Of a stretch of DNA of 64,000 bases, positions 16,676 through 27,462 are shown one piece after another. The DNA is from Streptomyces antibioticus (GTDB taxonomy: Bacteria; Actinomycetota; Actinomycetes; Streptomycetales; Streptomycetaceae): positions 6,829,750 through 6,893,749 of the forward strand of contig NZ_CM007717.1 in the NCBI RefSeq assembly GCF_002019855.1. The letters run 5' to 3'. A program made the position numbers and the translations under genes. How positions within the stretch are numbered: position 1 is the stretch's first letter; the number at the start of each line of letters is the position of its first letter. Below the pieces are notes generated by a model. That model was not told where the DNA came from. It saw only the letters and a list, made by a program, of their open reading frames with translations, and searched no databases.

Positions 16676-18262
16676 ATGACCACCACCCTGGAGACCTGGG
16701 GCCCCGTCGACCCCCTGGAACCCGCCCTGTCGGTCCGCCGGGTCCTCACCCTGGAACGGGTCCTCGCCGGGGAACCAGAGGTGGTGGCCGGCGCCGCCCA
16801 GCTCGACCGGCCGGTGCGCTGGGTGCATGTCGCCGAGGCCGCCGACGTCGGCGTCATGCTCACCGGCGGCGAGATGGTCCTCACCACCGGCGTCCTCCTC
16901 GCCGGCGACGACAACGCCCAGGCCGAGTACATCCGTTCCCTGCACCGCGCCGAGGCCGCCGCCGTCGTCCTCGGCCTGGGACGCGCCTTCCCGACCACCC
17001 CGGACGTCATGCGACGCGCAGCCGAGCGGTGCGGGCTTCCCATGGTCGTCCTGCACCGGCCCTTCCCGTTCGCCGAACTCACCGAGGAGGTCCAATCACG
17101 GCTGGTGCGGCGCAAGTTCGCCGCCGTCAGCCTCTCCGAGGCCGTACGCACCGCCCTCACCGGGCTGATCACCGCCGGGGCGCCGCTGCAACGGCTCCTG
17201 GACGAGATCGCCCATCACACCGGCTGCCCCGTCGTCGTCACCAACCTCGCCCACCGGGTCCTCGCCACCGCCGGGGAGCGGTCCGCGGTGGACGACGTGC
17301 TGCGCGACTGGGAGCGCATCGCCCGGCAGGCCGGAGGCAGCGAGGGCGACGGCTGGATCCGCGCCGAACTCGGCGGCCGCGGCGAACGCTGGGGGCAGAT
17401 CATGCTCTGCGGCTACCGCGGCGACACCGCCGGCGGGAAGCTGCTCGCCGACCGCGCCGCCGAGGCCCTGGTGCTGCACCGCATGCTCGGCGGGAACGCC
17501 GCCCACAGTTGGGAGGAGCAGTCCGCGCAGAGCCTGCTCACCGACCTGCTCTCCGGTGTCGTACCGGCACGCCAACTGCTGCCGCGCGCCCGCGCCGCCG
17601 GACTCCCCGTCAACCGGCGGACGTTCGTCCCGCTGGTCGTCCCGGACGGCGAGCCCGCCCAACTGGAGCGCATGCTGAGGCTGCTGGGCCTGTCCGGCCT
17701 GGTGGCCGAGTGCACGCACGGTGCCACCGCCGTCCTGCTCAGCCTCGCCCGCGACCAGGACGCGACCGCGCTCGCCGCGCACTTCGCCGCCCGGCTGCGC
17801 ACCGAGTCGGGGGAGCGGCACACCGTGGTCGCCGCCGCCGACCCGCGCACCGCCTGGGACGACGTCCCCGCCGGACTGCGTGAGGCCCAGCACGTCGCGG
17901 ACGCCGTCGCCGACTCCTCCGCCGCCCTCGACCTGCCCGCCGTCGTCCGCCTCAAGGACGTCCATCTGCGCGGCCTGGTCCGTCTGTTGCGGGACGACCC
18001 GCATGTGCAGTCCTTCGCCGAGCGGGAGTTGGACGGACTGCTGTGCGCGGCCGCCGCCGACGACCTCCTCGCCGTGCTGCGCACCTATCTCGCCACCGGC
18101 CGCAACAAGTCGCGCACCGCCCAGCTCCACCACGTCTCCCGGCCCGCCCTGTACCGCCGTCTGGAGGCGATAGAGGCGCGGCTCGGGGTCGACCTGGACG
18201 ACTTCGAACAGGCCGCCTCCGTGCACATCGCGCTCCTCGCGCACGACGCGCAACAGGGCTGA
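16676..18262 (+). CDS. PucR-family transcriptional regulator
   Basis: A 528-residue regulator with the N-terminal PucR ligand domain (residues ~20-145), a middle GGDEF-like/CdaR-type segment, and a C-terminal HTH_30 domain (~455-525, containing ATGRNKSRTAQLHHVSRPALYRRLEAI as its helix-turn-helix region, quoted here in part only: SRPALYRRLEAI). PucR proteins control purine, allantoin and hydantoin use. Its place between the two carbamoylase genes makes it the likely local regulator. ATG 16676 is 74 bases after the aminotransferase stop; AAGGGAA provides a modest ribosome site. Whether it activates or represses is not shown by sequence. Confidence 0.87.
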   Translation: MTTTLETWGPVDPLEPALSVRRVLTLERVLAGEPEVVAGAAQLDRPVRWVHVAEAADVGVMLTGGEMVLTTGVLLAGDDNAQAEYIRSLHRAEAAAVVLGLGRAFPTTPDVMRRAAERCGLPMVVLHRPFPFAELTEEVQSRLVRRKFAAVSLSEAVRTALTGLITAGAPLQRLLDEIAHHTGCPVVVTNLAHRVLATAGERSAVDDVLRDWERIARQAGGSEGDGWIRAELGGRGERWGQIMLCGYRGDTAGGKLLADRAAEALVLHRMLGGNAAHSWEEQSAQSLLTDLLSGVVPARQLLPRARAAGLPVNRRTFVPLVVPDGEPAQLERMLRLLGLSGLVAECTHGATAVLLSLARDQDATALAAHFAARLRTESGERHTVVAAADPRTAWDDVPAGLREAQHVADAVADSSAALDLPAVVRLKDVHLRGLVRLLRDDPHVQSFAERELDGLLCAAAADDLLAVLRTYLATGRNKSRTAQLHHVSRPALYRRLEAIEARLGVDLDDFEQAASVHIALLAHDAQQG

Positions 18263-18308
18263 AACCTGCCACGACCTGGGAAAACGGCGGTGAAACATGA
18301 GTCGGGAA

Positions 18309-18355
18309 AGACGTGACACGGTGACACGCCGCACTCCCGCAGACGTGACACGGTG
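18309..18355. promoter_or_regulatory. Direct repeat AGACGTGACACGGTG upstream of second operon
   Basis: The 15-mer AGACGTGACACGGTG occurs at 18309-18323 and 18341-18355, 32 bases apart (about three helical turns). It lies in the gap between the PucR gene and the second carbamoylase gene, 63 bases before ATG 18418. The spacing puts both copies on one DNA face, fitting a regulator-binding pair. PucR is the obvious candidate by context. Confidence 0.5.
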
Positions 18356-18417
18356 CAACTCAAATGGGTCTTCAGGTCTTCCTAGGCTCCTCGCACACCG
18401 AGCGACCGGAGGTCCCG

Positions 18418-19260
18418 ATGAGCCCAGTGATCCGTGCCGCCGTCTTCCAGACGGCCTGGACCGGCGACAAGGAATCGATGATCCAGGTCCACGAGCAGGC
18501 GGTCCGCGACGCGGCCGCGCAGGGCGCTCAGGTCCTGTGCTTCCAGGAGCTGTTCTACGGACCGTACTTCTGCCAGGTCCAGGACCCCGCGTTCTACGAG
18601 TACGCCGAGCGGATCCCCGACGGTCCGATCGTCCAGCGCTTCCAGGTGCTCGCCCGGGAACTGAACATCGTCCTCGTGCTGCCGATGTACGAGGAGGAGC
18701 AGCCCGGCGTCCTCTACAACACGGCCGCCGTGATCGACGCCGACGGCAGCTACCTCGGCAAGTACCGCAAGCACCACATCCCGCAGGTCAAGGGATTCTG
18801 GGAGAAGTTCTACTTCAGGCCCGGCAATGTGGGCTGGCCGGTCTTCGACACGGCCGTCGGCAAGGTCGGCGTCTACATCTGCTACGACCGCCACTTCCCC
18901 GAGGGCTGGCGGGCGCTCGGCCTCGCGGGCGCCGAGATCGTCTTCAACCCGTCGGCCACCTCGCGCGGTCTGTCCGCCTATCTGTGGCAACTGGAGCAGC
19001 CGGCGGCGGCCGTCGCCAACGAGTACTTCGTCGGCGCGATCAACCGGGTCGGCACCGAGGAACTCGGCGACAACGACTTCTACGGGACCTCGTACTTCGT
19101 GGACCCGGAGGCCCAGTTCGTCGGCGAGGTGGCGAGCGACAAGGAGAGCGAACTCGTCGTCCGCGACCTGGACATGGCCAAGCTGCGCGAGGTCCGCGAC
19201 CGCTGGCAGTTCTACCGCGACCGCCGCCCGGAGGCGTACGGCCCGCTGACCGCGCCGTGA
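18418..19260 (+). CDS. Second nitrilase-family carbamoyl amidohydrolase
   Basis: A 280-residue paralogue of the protein at 14479, collinear throughout, with the same triad positions (Glu44, Lys118, Cys155) and near-identical cores around YRKHHIPQVKGFWEK. It would hydrolyse N-carbamoyl-beta-alanine or N-carbamoyl-amino acids made by the adjacent hydantoinase. ATG 18418 has GGAGG (18408-18412) at an ideal distance; the frame is open further upstream without support. It starts the second transcription unit of the cluster, with hydantoinase, LLM oxidoreductase and permease downstream. Two paralogues may differ in substrate or expression. Confidence 0.88.
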   Translation: MSPVIRAAVFQTAWTGDKESMIQVHEQAVRDAAAQGAQVLCFQELFYGPYFCQVQDPAFYEYAERIPDGPIVQRFQVLARELNIVLVLPMYEEEQPGVLYNTAAVIDADGSYLGKYRKHHIPQVKGFWEKFYFRPGNVGWPVFDTAVGKVGVYICYDRHFPEGWRALGLAGAEIVFNPSATSRGLSAYLWQLEQPAAAVANEYFVGAINRVGTEELGDNDFYGTSYFVDPEAQFVGEVASDKESELVVRDLDMAKLREVRDRWQFYRDRRPEAYGPLTAP

Positions 19261-19372
19261 CCGACGCGGTTCCCCGCACCCCGCGCACTCCGCGCACGAG
19301 GGGGCGCGGGGAGCCGCCCGCCCGCCCGGGCATCCACCCGCCAAGGACCAACTACCGCTCCGGAGACGGAAT

Positions 19373-20776
19373 ATGAGCAGCCGTAAAATCATCCGCGGCG
19401 GACTCGTCATCACCGCGTCCGACGAGATCCACGCCGACGTCCTGATCGAGGACGGCCGTATCGCCGCCCTCGCCGCCTCCGGCACCCCGGCCGCGGACGC
19501 CTGGACCGCCGATCAGGTCATCGACGCCACCGGGAAGTACGTGATCCCGGGCGGGGTCGACGTCCACACCCACATGGAGCTGCCGTTCGGCGGCACCTTC
19601 GCCTCCGACACCTTCGAGACCGGCACCCGCGCGGCCGCCTGGGGCGGCACCACCACCGTCGTCGACTTCGCCGTGCAGAGCGTCGGCCACACCCTGCGCG
19701 AGGGACTGGACGCCTGGCACGCCAAGGCCGAGGGCAACTGCGCGATCGACTACGGCTTCCACATGATCGTCTCTGATGTGAACCAGGAGACGCTCAAGGA
19801 GATGGACCTGCTCGTGGAGGAAGGCGTCACCTCCTTCAAGCAGTTCATGGCCTACCCGGGCGTCTTCTACTCCGACGACGGCCAGATCCTGCGCGCCATG
19901 CAGCGCTCCGCCGAGAACGGCGGCCTGATCATGATGCACGCCGAGAACGGCATCGCCATCGACGTCCTCGTGGAACAGGCCCTGGCCCGCGGCGAGACCG
20001 ACCCCCGCTACCACGGCGAGGTCCGCAAGGCGCTCCTGGAGGCCGAGGCCACCCACCGCGCCATCAAGCTCGCGCAGGTCGCTGGCGCGCCCCTGTACGT
20101 CGTGCACGTCTCGGCGGCGGAGGCGGTCGCCGAACTCGCCAGGGCCCGCGACGACGGACTCAACGTCTTCGGCGAGACCTGCCCCCAGTATCTGTTCCTG
20201 TCGACCGACAACCTCGCCGAACCCGGCTTCGAGGGCGCCAAGTACGTGTGCAGCACCCCGCTGCGGCCCAAGGAGCACCAGGCCAAGCTCTGGCAGGGCC
20301 TGCGCACCAACGACCTCCAGGTGGTCTCCACCGACCACTGCCCCTTCTGCTTCGTCGGCCAGAAGGAGCTGGGCCGCGGGGACTTCTCCAAGATCCCCAA
20401 CGGGCTGCCGGGCGTCGAGAACCGGATGGACCTGCTCCACCAGGCCGTCGTCGACGGGCAGATCTCCCGCCGCCGCTGGATCGAGATCGCCTGCGCCACC
20501 CCGGCCCGGATGTTCGGCATGTACCCGAAGAAGGGCACGATCGCCCCCGGCGCCGACGCCGACGTGGTGATCTACGACCCGCACGCCGAGCAGACCGTCT
20601 CCGCCGAGACCCACCACATGAACGTCGACTACTCGGCGTACGAGGGCAAGCGCCTCACCGGCCGCGTCGAGACGGTCCTCTCGCGGGGCGAACCGGTCAT
20701 CACCGAGCGGGAGTACACCGGACACGCCGGTCACGGCGTCTACACCCCGCGCTCCACCTGTCAGTACCTCAACTAG
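19373..20776 (+). CDS. hydA: Dihydropyrimidinase / D-hydantoinase
   Basis: A 467-residue amidohydrolase-superfamily enzyme that opens the ring of dihydrouracil, dihydrothymine or 5-substituted hydantoins to N-carbamoyl products. Metal-site residues are visible: His65 and His67 (V-H-T-H-M), Lys156 (S-F-K-Q-F, the carbamylated bridging Lys), later His residues in MMHAENG and VVHVSA, and Asp321 (S-T-D-H-C). The length is normal for the family. The next step is supplied by the upstream carbamoylase; the intergenic gap is 112 bases with a G+C-rich element. It is followed by the F420-dependent oxidoreductase after 11 bases. Confidence 0.92.
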   Translation: MSSRKIIRGGLVITASDEIHADVLIEDGRIAALAASGTPAADAWTADQVIDATGKYVIPGGVDVHTHMELPFGGTFASDTFETGTRAAAWGGTTTVVDFAVQSVGHTLREGLDAWHAKAEGNCAIDYGFHMIVSDVNQETLKEMDLLVEEGVTSFKQFMAYPGVFYSDDGQILRAMQRSAENGGLIMMHAENGIAIDVLVEQALARGETDPRYHGEVRKALLEAEATHRAIKLAQVAGAPLYVVHVSAAEAVAELARARDDGLNVFGETCPQYLFLSTDNLAEPGFEGAKYVCSTPLRPKEHQAKLWQGLRTNDLQVVSTDHCPFCFVGQKELGRGDFSKIPNGLPGVENRMDLLHQAVVDGQISRRRWIEIACATPARMFGMYPKKGTIAPGADADVVIYDPHAEQTVSAETHHMNVDYSAYEGKRLTGRVETVLSRGEPVITEREYTGHAGHGVYTPRSTCQYLN

Positions 20777-20787
20777 GAGTGGCGCTC

Positions 20788-21807
20788 ATGGACTTCGGAC
20801 TCGTCCTACAGACCGACCCGCCGGCCTCGAAGGTCGTCGAGCTGATGCGGCGTGCCGAGCGGAACGGCTTCACCTACGGCTGGACCTTCGACTCCGCCGT
20901 GCTCTGGCAGGAACCGTTCGTGATCTACAGTCAGATCCTGGCCAACACCGACACGTTGACCGTCGGCCCGATGGTCACCAACCCGGGCACCCGCACCTGG
21001 GAGGTCACCGCCTCCACCTTCGCCACCCTCAACGACATGTTCGGCAACCGCACGGTGTGCGGGATCGGCCGCGGCGACTCCGCGATGCGCGTCGCGGGCC
21101 GCACCCCCAACACCCTCGCCCGGATCAGCGCCGCCATGAAGGTCATCCGGGCGCTCGGCTCCGGCCAGGAGGCCGATCTCGGCGGCACCGTCGTCCGCTT
21201 CCCCTGGATCAAGGAAGACGCGCAACTCCCCGTCTGGATGGCCGCCTACGGCCCCAAGGCGCTCAAGATGACCGGCGAGGAGGCCGACGGCTTCATCCTC
21301 CAGCTCGCCGACCTCTACCTCACCGAATACATGGTCAAGGCCGTCAAGGACGCGGCCGTCGCCGCCGGCCGCGACCCCTCCGAGGTGAAGATCTGCGTCG
21401 CCGCCCCGGCGTACGTCACCGACGACGACTCGCCCGAGGCGCTCGCCCACGCCCGTGAGCAGTGCCGGTGGTTCGGCGGGATGGTCGGCAACCACGTCGC
21501 CGACCTGGTGTCCAAGTACGGCGCCCACTCCGCGGCCGTCCCCGAGGAACTCACCGACTACATCAAGGCGCGCGAGGGCTACGACTACTCCCACCACGGG
21601 CGCGCCGACAACCCCGACACCGCGTTCGTGCCCGACGAGATCGTCGACCGGTTCTGCCTCATCGGCCCCGTGGAACGGCACATCGAGAAGCTGAACGCCC
21701 TGCGCGAGCTGGGCGTCGACCAGTTCGCCGTCTACGACATGCACGACGCGCGCGAGAAGGTCATCGACGCGTACGGCACGACGGTCATCCCCGCCGTCAA
21801 CGGCTGA
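20788..21807 (+). CDS. F420-dependent LLM-class oxidoreductase of the pyrimidine cluster
   Basis: A 339-residue luciferase-like TIM-barrel oxidoreductase (N-terminal MDFGLVLQTDPP). It belongs to the subgroup often found next to dihydropyrimidinase genes (I recall TIGR03842). No NAD(P)-binding fold is present; in actinomycetes these proteins generally use F420. It starts 11 bases after hydA with AGGAG upstream, so co-expression is near certain. In context it could carry out the first reductive step on uracil/thymine, or oxidise a hydantoin derivative. Which of these is not settled by the sequence. Confidence 0.85.
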   Translation: MDFGLVLQTDPPASKVVELMRRAERNGFTYGWTFDSAVLWQEPFVIYSQILANTDTLTVGPMVTNPGTRTWEVTASTFATLNDMFGNRTVCGIGRGDSAMRVAGRTPNTLARISAAMKVIRALGSGQEADLGGTVVRFPWIKEDAQLPVWMAAYGPKALKMTGEEADGFILQLADLYLTEYMVKAVKDAAVAAGRDPSEVKICVAAPAYVTDDDSPEALAHAREQCRWFGGMVGNHVADLVSKYGAHSAAVPEELTDYIKAREGYDYSHHGRADNPDTAFVPDEIVDRFCLIGPVERHIEKLNALRELGVDQFAVYDMHDAREKVIDAYGTTVIPAVNG

Positions 21808-21890
21808 CCCGCCAGGTCGGCCGCCGACCCGCCAGTTCTACGGCTCACCCGCCCGGGTTCGTCGATTTCCCAGCCCCCCACTCCTGTTCC

Positions 21891-21919
21891 CCCCTCCCCG
21901 CGGACCGTGCGGGGAGGGG
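21891..21919. terminator. Hairpin between LLM oxidoreductase and permease genes
   Basis: CCCCTCCCCGC (21891-21901) pairs perfectly with GCGGGGAGGGG (21909-21919) around a 7-base loop. No U tract follows, which is usual in Streptomyces. It may terminate or attenuate between the oxidoreductase and the permease 58 bases downstream. Confidence 0.65.
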
Positions 21920-21976
21920 ACCGCCGGAGACCCGCACGGCCTTTCCGGATCCACCTCTCGCTCGATTGGCCTGCCC

Positions 21977-23509
<1,533 letters not shown>

Positions 23510-23523
23510 CACGCGCGGCGACC

Positions 23524-23566
23524 GGGCGGCCGGGGGAGTGTGCGCTGCTCCTCCGGTCAGCCGCCC
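23524..23566. terminator. Bidirectional hairpin between permease and lipoprotein genes
   Basis: GGGCGGC (23524-23530) pairs with GCCGCCC (23560-23566). The stem continues inward imperfectly with CGGGGGAG against CTCCTCCG. It spans the gap between two convergent genes and includes the last codons of the lipoprotein gene. Confidence 0.5.
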
Positions 23567-24231
23567 TGCTTCTGGAGCGCGGCCACGGCGTCCTTCGCCG
23601 CCTTGATGGCCCCCTTGTTGATCACGTCCGTGGCGGGAGCCTTCTTCGACTCGAAGTCGCTGCCGTTGTACGTCACGATGACCAGCGCGTTGCCCACCCG
23701 GGCGAGCACGACACCCTCGCGGGTCTGCTGCTTGTCCTCGGTGGTGAGGTTCACGACCGAGTAGCCCGCGTCGCCGAGCCCCGGCACGGCCCCGCCGCCG
23801 CTCTTGTCCGACACCCGCGAGGTGTACGACTTCTCGGCCGCGTCGTCCGACTCGGTGATCTCGAAGGAGACGTCGAGCCAGCGGTAGTCGTACTCCTTGA
23901 GCGCGTTCCAGGAGCAGGTGCGGCGCACGTCGGTGTCCGTGGACGGGATCTCCTTGCCGGCCTTCTTGGCACCCGGCACCAGCGCGGTGATCGTCTTCGT
24001 CGTGACACTGGTGCAGGGGGCGGGCGCGGCCGCGTACGTCTTCTTCGGCGCGGACGCCTCGGACTCGCCCGACGCCGACTGCTCGGACTGGGTCTGCGTC
24101 GTGGTGTCCTTGGCCGCCGGGTCTTGCGTGTCGGAGGCCGCGGGGGTGGTCAGCGCCCAGCCCGCGCAGGCCAGCACGGCCACCGGGGACAGACGCGCGG
24201 TGAGGGCGAGCGGCAGAGGCAGTGAACGCAC
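23557..24231 (-). CDS. Putative lipoprotein, DUF3558-like
   Basis: A 224-residue secreted protein. The N-terminus has a basic/hydrophobic signal ending in V-L-A-C, a fair lipobox, so it is probably anchored to the outer face of the membrane. A Ser/Thr/Gln/Glu-rich linker (residues ~35-65) leads to a ~150-residue domain with two cysteines that fits the DUF3558-type extracellular domains of actinomycetes (conserved CSW near the middle). GTG 24231 is chosen because it starts the signal peptide; a longer frame upstream lacks a Shine-Dalgarno. The function is unknown. Confidence 0.7.
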   Translation of the reverse strand: MRSLPLPLALTARLSPVAVLACAGWALTTPAASDTQDPAAKDTTTQTQSEQSASGESEASAPKKTYAAAPAPCTSVTTKTITALVPGAKKAGKEIPSTDTDVRRTCSWNALKEYDYRWLDVSFEITESDDAAEKSYTSRVSDKSGGGAVPGLGDAGYSVVNLTTEDKQQTREGVVLARVGNALVIVTYNGSDFESKKAPATDVINKGAIKAAKDAVAALQKQGG

Positions 24232-24513
24232 GGCGCACTTTCGTGGGGGTCGGTGCGGACGGAAGTCCGCGATGCGGACAAGGACGCCAGTGTCACACGA
24301 CTCCCTGTGGGGTGGATAGGGAAAACTCGCTCCGTGGTGGCGCGGTGACGAAGGGGTGCGAAGCCGCCCGAGACATCGTCGGGTGATTGCCAATAAAAGG
24401 GACAAGTAGGGCTCGCCGTGGCCCGTGTCGGCGTCGCACGGTGTTCATCCCTTTTCCACCCGGAGTGCACCGGCGAGGAAGGGATTGTCAGTGGGGCGTG
24501 CTCTCATGGAGGC

Positions 24514-25356
24514 ATGATCGAAGACATGGAAACCATCGACGAGTTTCTCGCCCGGCACGCCGACGACGTGGAGGAGGCGCTCCGCAAGGCCGCCGCCACC
24601 GAGATCCTGCCCCGCTTCCGGCAGCTCGCCGCGCACGAGATCGACCAGAAGAGCGGCCCGCACGACCTGGTGACCGACGCAGACCGCAAGGCCGAGCTGT
24701 TCCTCACCGAGGCGCTCGGCGCGTTGCTGCCGGGCTCGGTCGTCGTCGGCGAGGAGGCGGTGCACGCCGACCCGCTGACGTACGAGGCGATACGGGGCGA
24801 CGCACCCGTGTGGATCATCGACCCGGTCGACGGCACACGGCAGTTCGTGCACGGCGAGGACGGCTTCTGCACGCTGGTCGCGCTGGCCCACCGCGGTGTC
24901 CTGCTCGCCTCCTGGACCTACGCCCCGGTGCGCGACCAACTGGCCACGGCCGTCAGGGGCGGCGGCGCCTTCCTGGACGGGGAGCGGCTGTTCGCGGGCC
25001 CGCCCGAGGCCGGCCGCGATCTGCGGGTGGCGACCTCCCACCCCGACTACACCACCGACGAGCAGAAGCGCGCCCTGCTCGCCCTGCGGACGGACGGCGT
25101 CGCGCCGCGCCCCTGCGGATCGGCGGGGCTGGAGTATCTGGCCGTCGCCCGCGGCGAGTCGGACGCCACGGCCTTCTCCTGGGAGGCGGCCTGGGACCAC
25201 GCGGCCGGGCTGCTGCTGGTCGAGGAGGCGGGCGGTACGCATCTGACGCTCACCGGTGAACCGTTCCGGATCACCGGCGGCAACACCCTGCCGTTCACGG
25301 CCGCCCGGGACGCGGCGACCGCCCGGCGGATCGCGGGCCTGCTGTCCGGAGCGTGA
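24514..25356 (+). CDS. Inositol-monophosphatase-family phosphatase (HisN-like)
   Basis: A 280-residue Mg2+-dependent sugar or amino-alcohol phosphatase. Motifs seen are HDLVTDAD (first metal site), GEEAVH, IDPVDGTRQF (family signature, central metal site) and WEAAWDHAAG near the C-terminus. Candidate substrates are inositol phosphate, histidinol phosphate or fructose-1,6-bisphosphate; sequence alone does not decide. The start is uncertain: ATG 24514 has GGAGG too close, and ATG 24526 is nearly as plausible. It is a single gene, not obviously part of an operon. Confidence 0.82.
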   Translation: MIEDMETIDEFLARHADDVEEALRKAAATEILPRFRQLAAHEIDQKSGPHDLVTDADRKAELFLTEALGALLPGSVVVGEEAVHADPLTYEAIRGDAPVWIIDPVDGTRQFVHGEDGFCTLVALAHRGVLLASWTYAPVRDQLATAVRGGGAFLDGERLFAGPPEAGRDLRVATSHPDYTTDEQKRALLALRTDGVAPRPCGSAGLEYLAVARGESDATAFSWEAAWDHAAGLLLVEEAGGTHLTLTGEPFRITGGNTLPFTAARDAATARRIAGLLSGA

Positions 25357-25481
25357 GCCGTGGGCGCGCGGTCAGGTGACGGTGGACGACCCCGCGCCCG
25401 TGGCGCTGTCGTACCCCCGGCATATCCTGGCCCCGGAGGCCACCGGTCTACGGCGGCTTCCGGCTGACGAAGGGGTCGGAT

Positions 25482-26903
25482 GTGCCGTCGATGCTCGATG
25501 CGGTCGTGGTGGGAGCGGGGCCCAACGGGCTGACCGCCGCGGTGGAACTGGCCCGGCGCGGTTTCTCGGTGGCGCTCTTCGAGGCCAAGGGGACCGTGGG
25601 CGGCGGATCCCGCACCGAGGAGCTGACCCTCCCCGGCTTCCGGCACGACCCCTGCGCCGCCGCGCACCCGCTCGGCATCAACTCGCCCGCGTTCCGCGCC
25701 CTGCCCCTGGAGCGGTACGGCCTGGAGTGGCTGCACGCCGAACTCCCCATGGCCCACCCGTTCCTCGACGGCAGCGCGGCCGTGCTCTCCCGGTCGGTCG
25801 CCGAGACCGCCGCCTCCTTCGGACCGCGGGACGCGGGCGCGTACCGGCGGCTCGTCGAGCCGTTCCTGCCCAAGTGGGACACGCTGGTACGGGACTTCAT
25901 GTCCCTGCCGCGCACCGCCCTGCCGCGCGATCCGGTCACCCTCGCCCGGTTCGGGCTCGCCGGACTGCCCCCCTCCACCTGGCTGACCCGCCGGTTCCGC
26001 GACGAACCCGCCAAGACACTCTTCGCGGGGCTCGTCGGCCATGTCATGGCCCCCTTGAACGGCCTCGGCACCGGTGCCGTCGGCCTGGTCTTCGCACTCG
26101 CCGCCCACGCCCGCGGCTGGCCCGTCGCCCGCGGCGGCTCCCAGGCCGTCTCCGACGCGCTCGCCGCCTACCTCAAGGATCTCGGCGGCGCCGTCCACAC
26201 CGACTACGAGGTCAAGCGCCTCGACGACCTGCCGCCCGCCCGCGCCTACGTCTTCGACACCTCGCCCACCGCCCTCGCCCGCATCGCGGGACTCGGCAAC
26301 TACTACGAGGGGTTCCGGTACGGCGCGGCCGCCTTCAAGATCGACTACGCCCTGGACGGGCCCGTCCCGTGGACGGCACCGGAGGCGCGGGTCGCCGGCA
26401 CCGTGCAGATCGGCGCCGACAGCGCGGAGATCGGGGCCGCGCTGCGCGCCGCGTCCCGCGAGGGCAGGGCGCCCGAGCGGCCCTTCCTGATCACCGTGCA
26501 GCCCGGTGTCGTCGACCCCGGCCGCGCCCCGGCCGGACAGCAGGTCTTCTGGGCGTACGGCCATGTGCCCAACGGCTGGACGGGCGACCTCACGGACGTC
26601 ATCGAACGCCAACTGGAGCGCTTCGCGCCCGGCTTCCGCGACCGCGTCCTGGCCCGCGCGATCGCCGGCCCCGCCGAACTCGCCGCCCGCAACGCCAACT
26701 ACGTCGGCGGCGACATCGCCACCGGCGCGGCTTCCGGACTCCAGCTCCTGCTGCGCCCCCGGTTGTCCCTCTCCCCGTACTCCACCCCGCACCCGGCGGT
26801 CTACCTCTGCTCCTCCGCCACCCCGCCGGGCCCCGGCGTCCACGGCATGTCCGGCCACAACGCGGCGAAGGCCGTCTGGCGGAACCTGCGCGGACGCGAC
26901 TGA
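25482..26903 (+). CDS. FAD-dependent phytoene-desaturase-like oxidoreductase
   Basis: A 473-residue flavoprotein of the amine oxidase/CrtI superfamily. The N-terminal dinucleotide-binding motif is V-V-G-A-G-P-N-G (residues ~9-16) followed by a GGGSRT segment. A C-terminal FAD-contacting segment (MSGHNAAKAVW) closes the protein. The substrate is unknown; no carotenoid gene is nearby. GTG 25482 has AAGGGG 6 nt upstream; ATG 25491 would remove three residues. The macrodomain gene follows after 22 bases on the same strand, so the two may be co-transcribed. Confidence 0.82.
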   Translation: MPSMLDAVVVGAGPNGLTAAVELARRGFSVALFEAKGTVGGGSRTEELTLPGFRHDPCAAAHPLGINSPAFRALPLERYGLEWLHAELPMAHPFLDGSAAVLSRSVAETAASFGPRDAGAYRRLVEPFLPKWDTLVRDFMSLPRTALPRDPVTLARFGLAGLPPSTWLTRRFRDEPAKTLFAGLVGHVMAPLNGLGTGAVGLVFALAAHARGWPVARGGSQAVSDALAAYLKDLGGAVHTDYEVKRLDDLPPARAYVFDTSPTALARIAGLGNYYEGFRYGAAAFKIDYALDGPVPWTAPEARVAGTVQIGADSAEIGAALRAASREGRAPERPFLITVQPGVVDPGRAPAGQQVFWAYGHVPNGWTGDLTDVIERQLERFAPGFRDRVLARAIAGPAELAARNANYVGGDIATGAASGLQLLLRPRLSLSPYSTPHPAVYLCSSATPPGPGVHGMSGHNAAKAVWRNLRGRD

Positions 26904-26925
26904 CCGCCCTGCTATACACACGCCC

Positions 26926-27441
26926 ATGACCACGATCACGATCAAGCTCGTCCAGGGAGACATCACCGACCAGTCCGTGGACGCCATCGTCAACGCGGCC
27001 AACTCCTCGCTGCTCGGCGGCGGCGGTGTCGACGGCGCCATCCACCGCCGGGGCGGCCCCGCGATCCTCGACGACTGCCGCCGTCTGCGCGCCTCCCACT
27101 ACGGCAAGGGCCTCCCCACCGGCCGCGCGGTCGCGACGACGGCCGGCGCGCTGGACGCCCACTGGGTCATCCACACCGTCGGCCCGGTCTACAGCCCGAC
27201 GGAGGACCGCTCCGCCCTCCTCGCCTCCTGCTACCGCGAGTCCCTCCGCGTCGCCGACGAACTCGGCGCCCGCACGATCGCCTTCCCCGCCGTCTCGGCC
27301 GGCATCTACGGCTGGCCCGTCGCCGACGCGGCCCGCATCGCCCTCCACACGGTCCGCACGACACCGACGAACGTCGAGGAGGCCAGATTCGTCCTCTTCG
27401 ACCAGCACACGTACGACACCTTCGAAACCCAGCTCCGCTGA
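26926..27441 (+). CDS. Macrodomain O-acetyl-ADP-ribose deacetylase
   Basis: A 171-residue stand-alone macrodomain of the MacroD/YmdB type. Signatures are the DAIVNAANSSLLGGGGVDGAIH loop region (shown here by its core NAANSSLLGGGGV) and the late FPAVSAGIYGWP phosphate loop. These proteins hydrolyse O-acetyl-ADP-ribose and mono-ADP-ribosyl groups. It lies 22 bases after the flavoprotein gene and is convergent with antA, only 21 bases away, so it marks the left border of the antimycin cluster rather than belonging to it. Confidence 0.9.
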   Translation: MTTITIKLVQGDITDQSVDAIVNAANSSLLGGGGVDGAIHRRGGPAILDDCRRLRASHYGKGLPTGRAVATTAGALDAHWVIHTVGPVYSPTEDRSALLASCYRESLRVADELGARTIAFPAVSAGIYGWPVADAARIALHTVRTTPTNVEEARFVLFDQHTYDTFETQLR

Positions 27442-27462
27442 CCGAACAGCGCCCGGGCGCGC

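Noticed and set aside
27449..27460. GCGCCCGGGCGC palindrome between the macrodomain gene and antA as terminator
   Set aside because: The sequence is self-complementary without room for a loop, so a stable RNA hairpin is unlikely.
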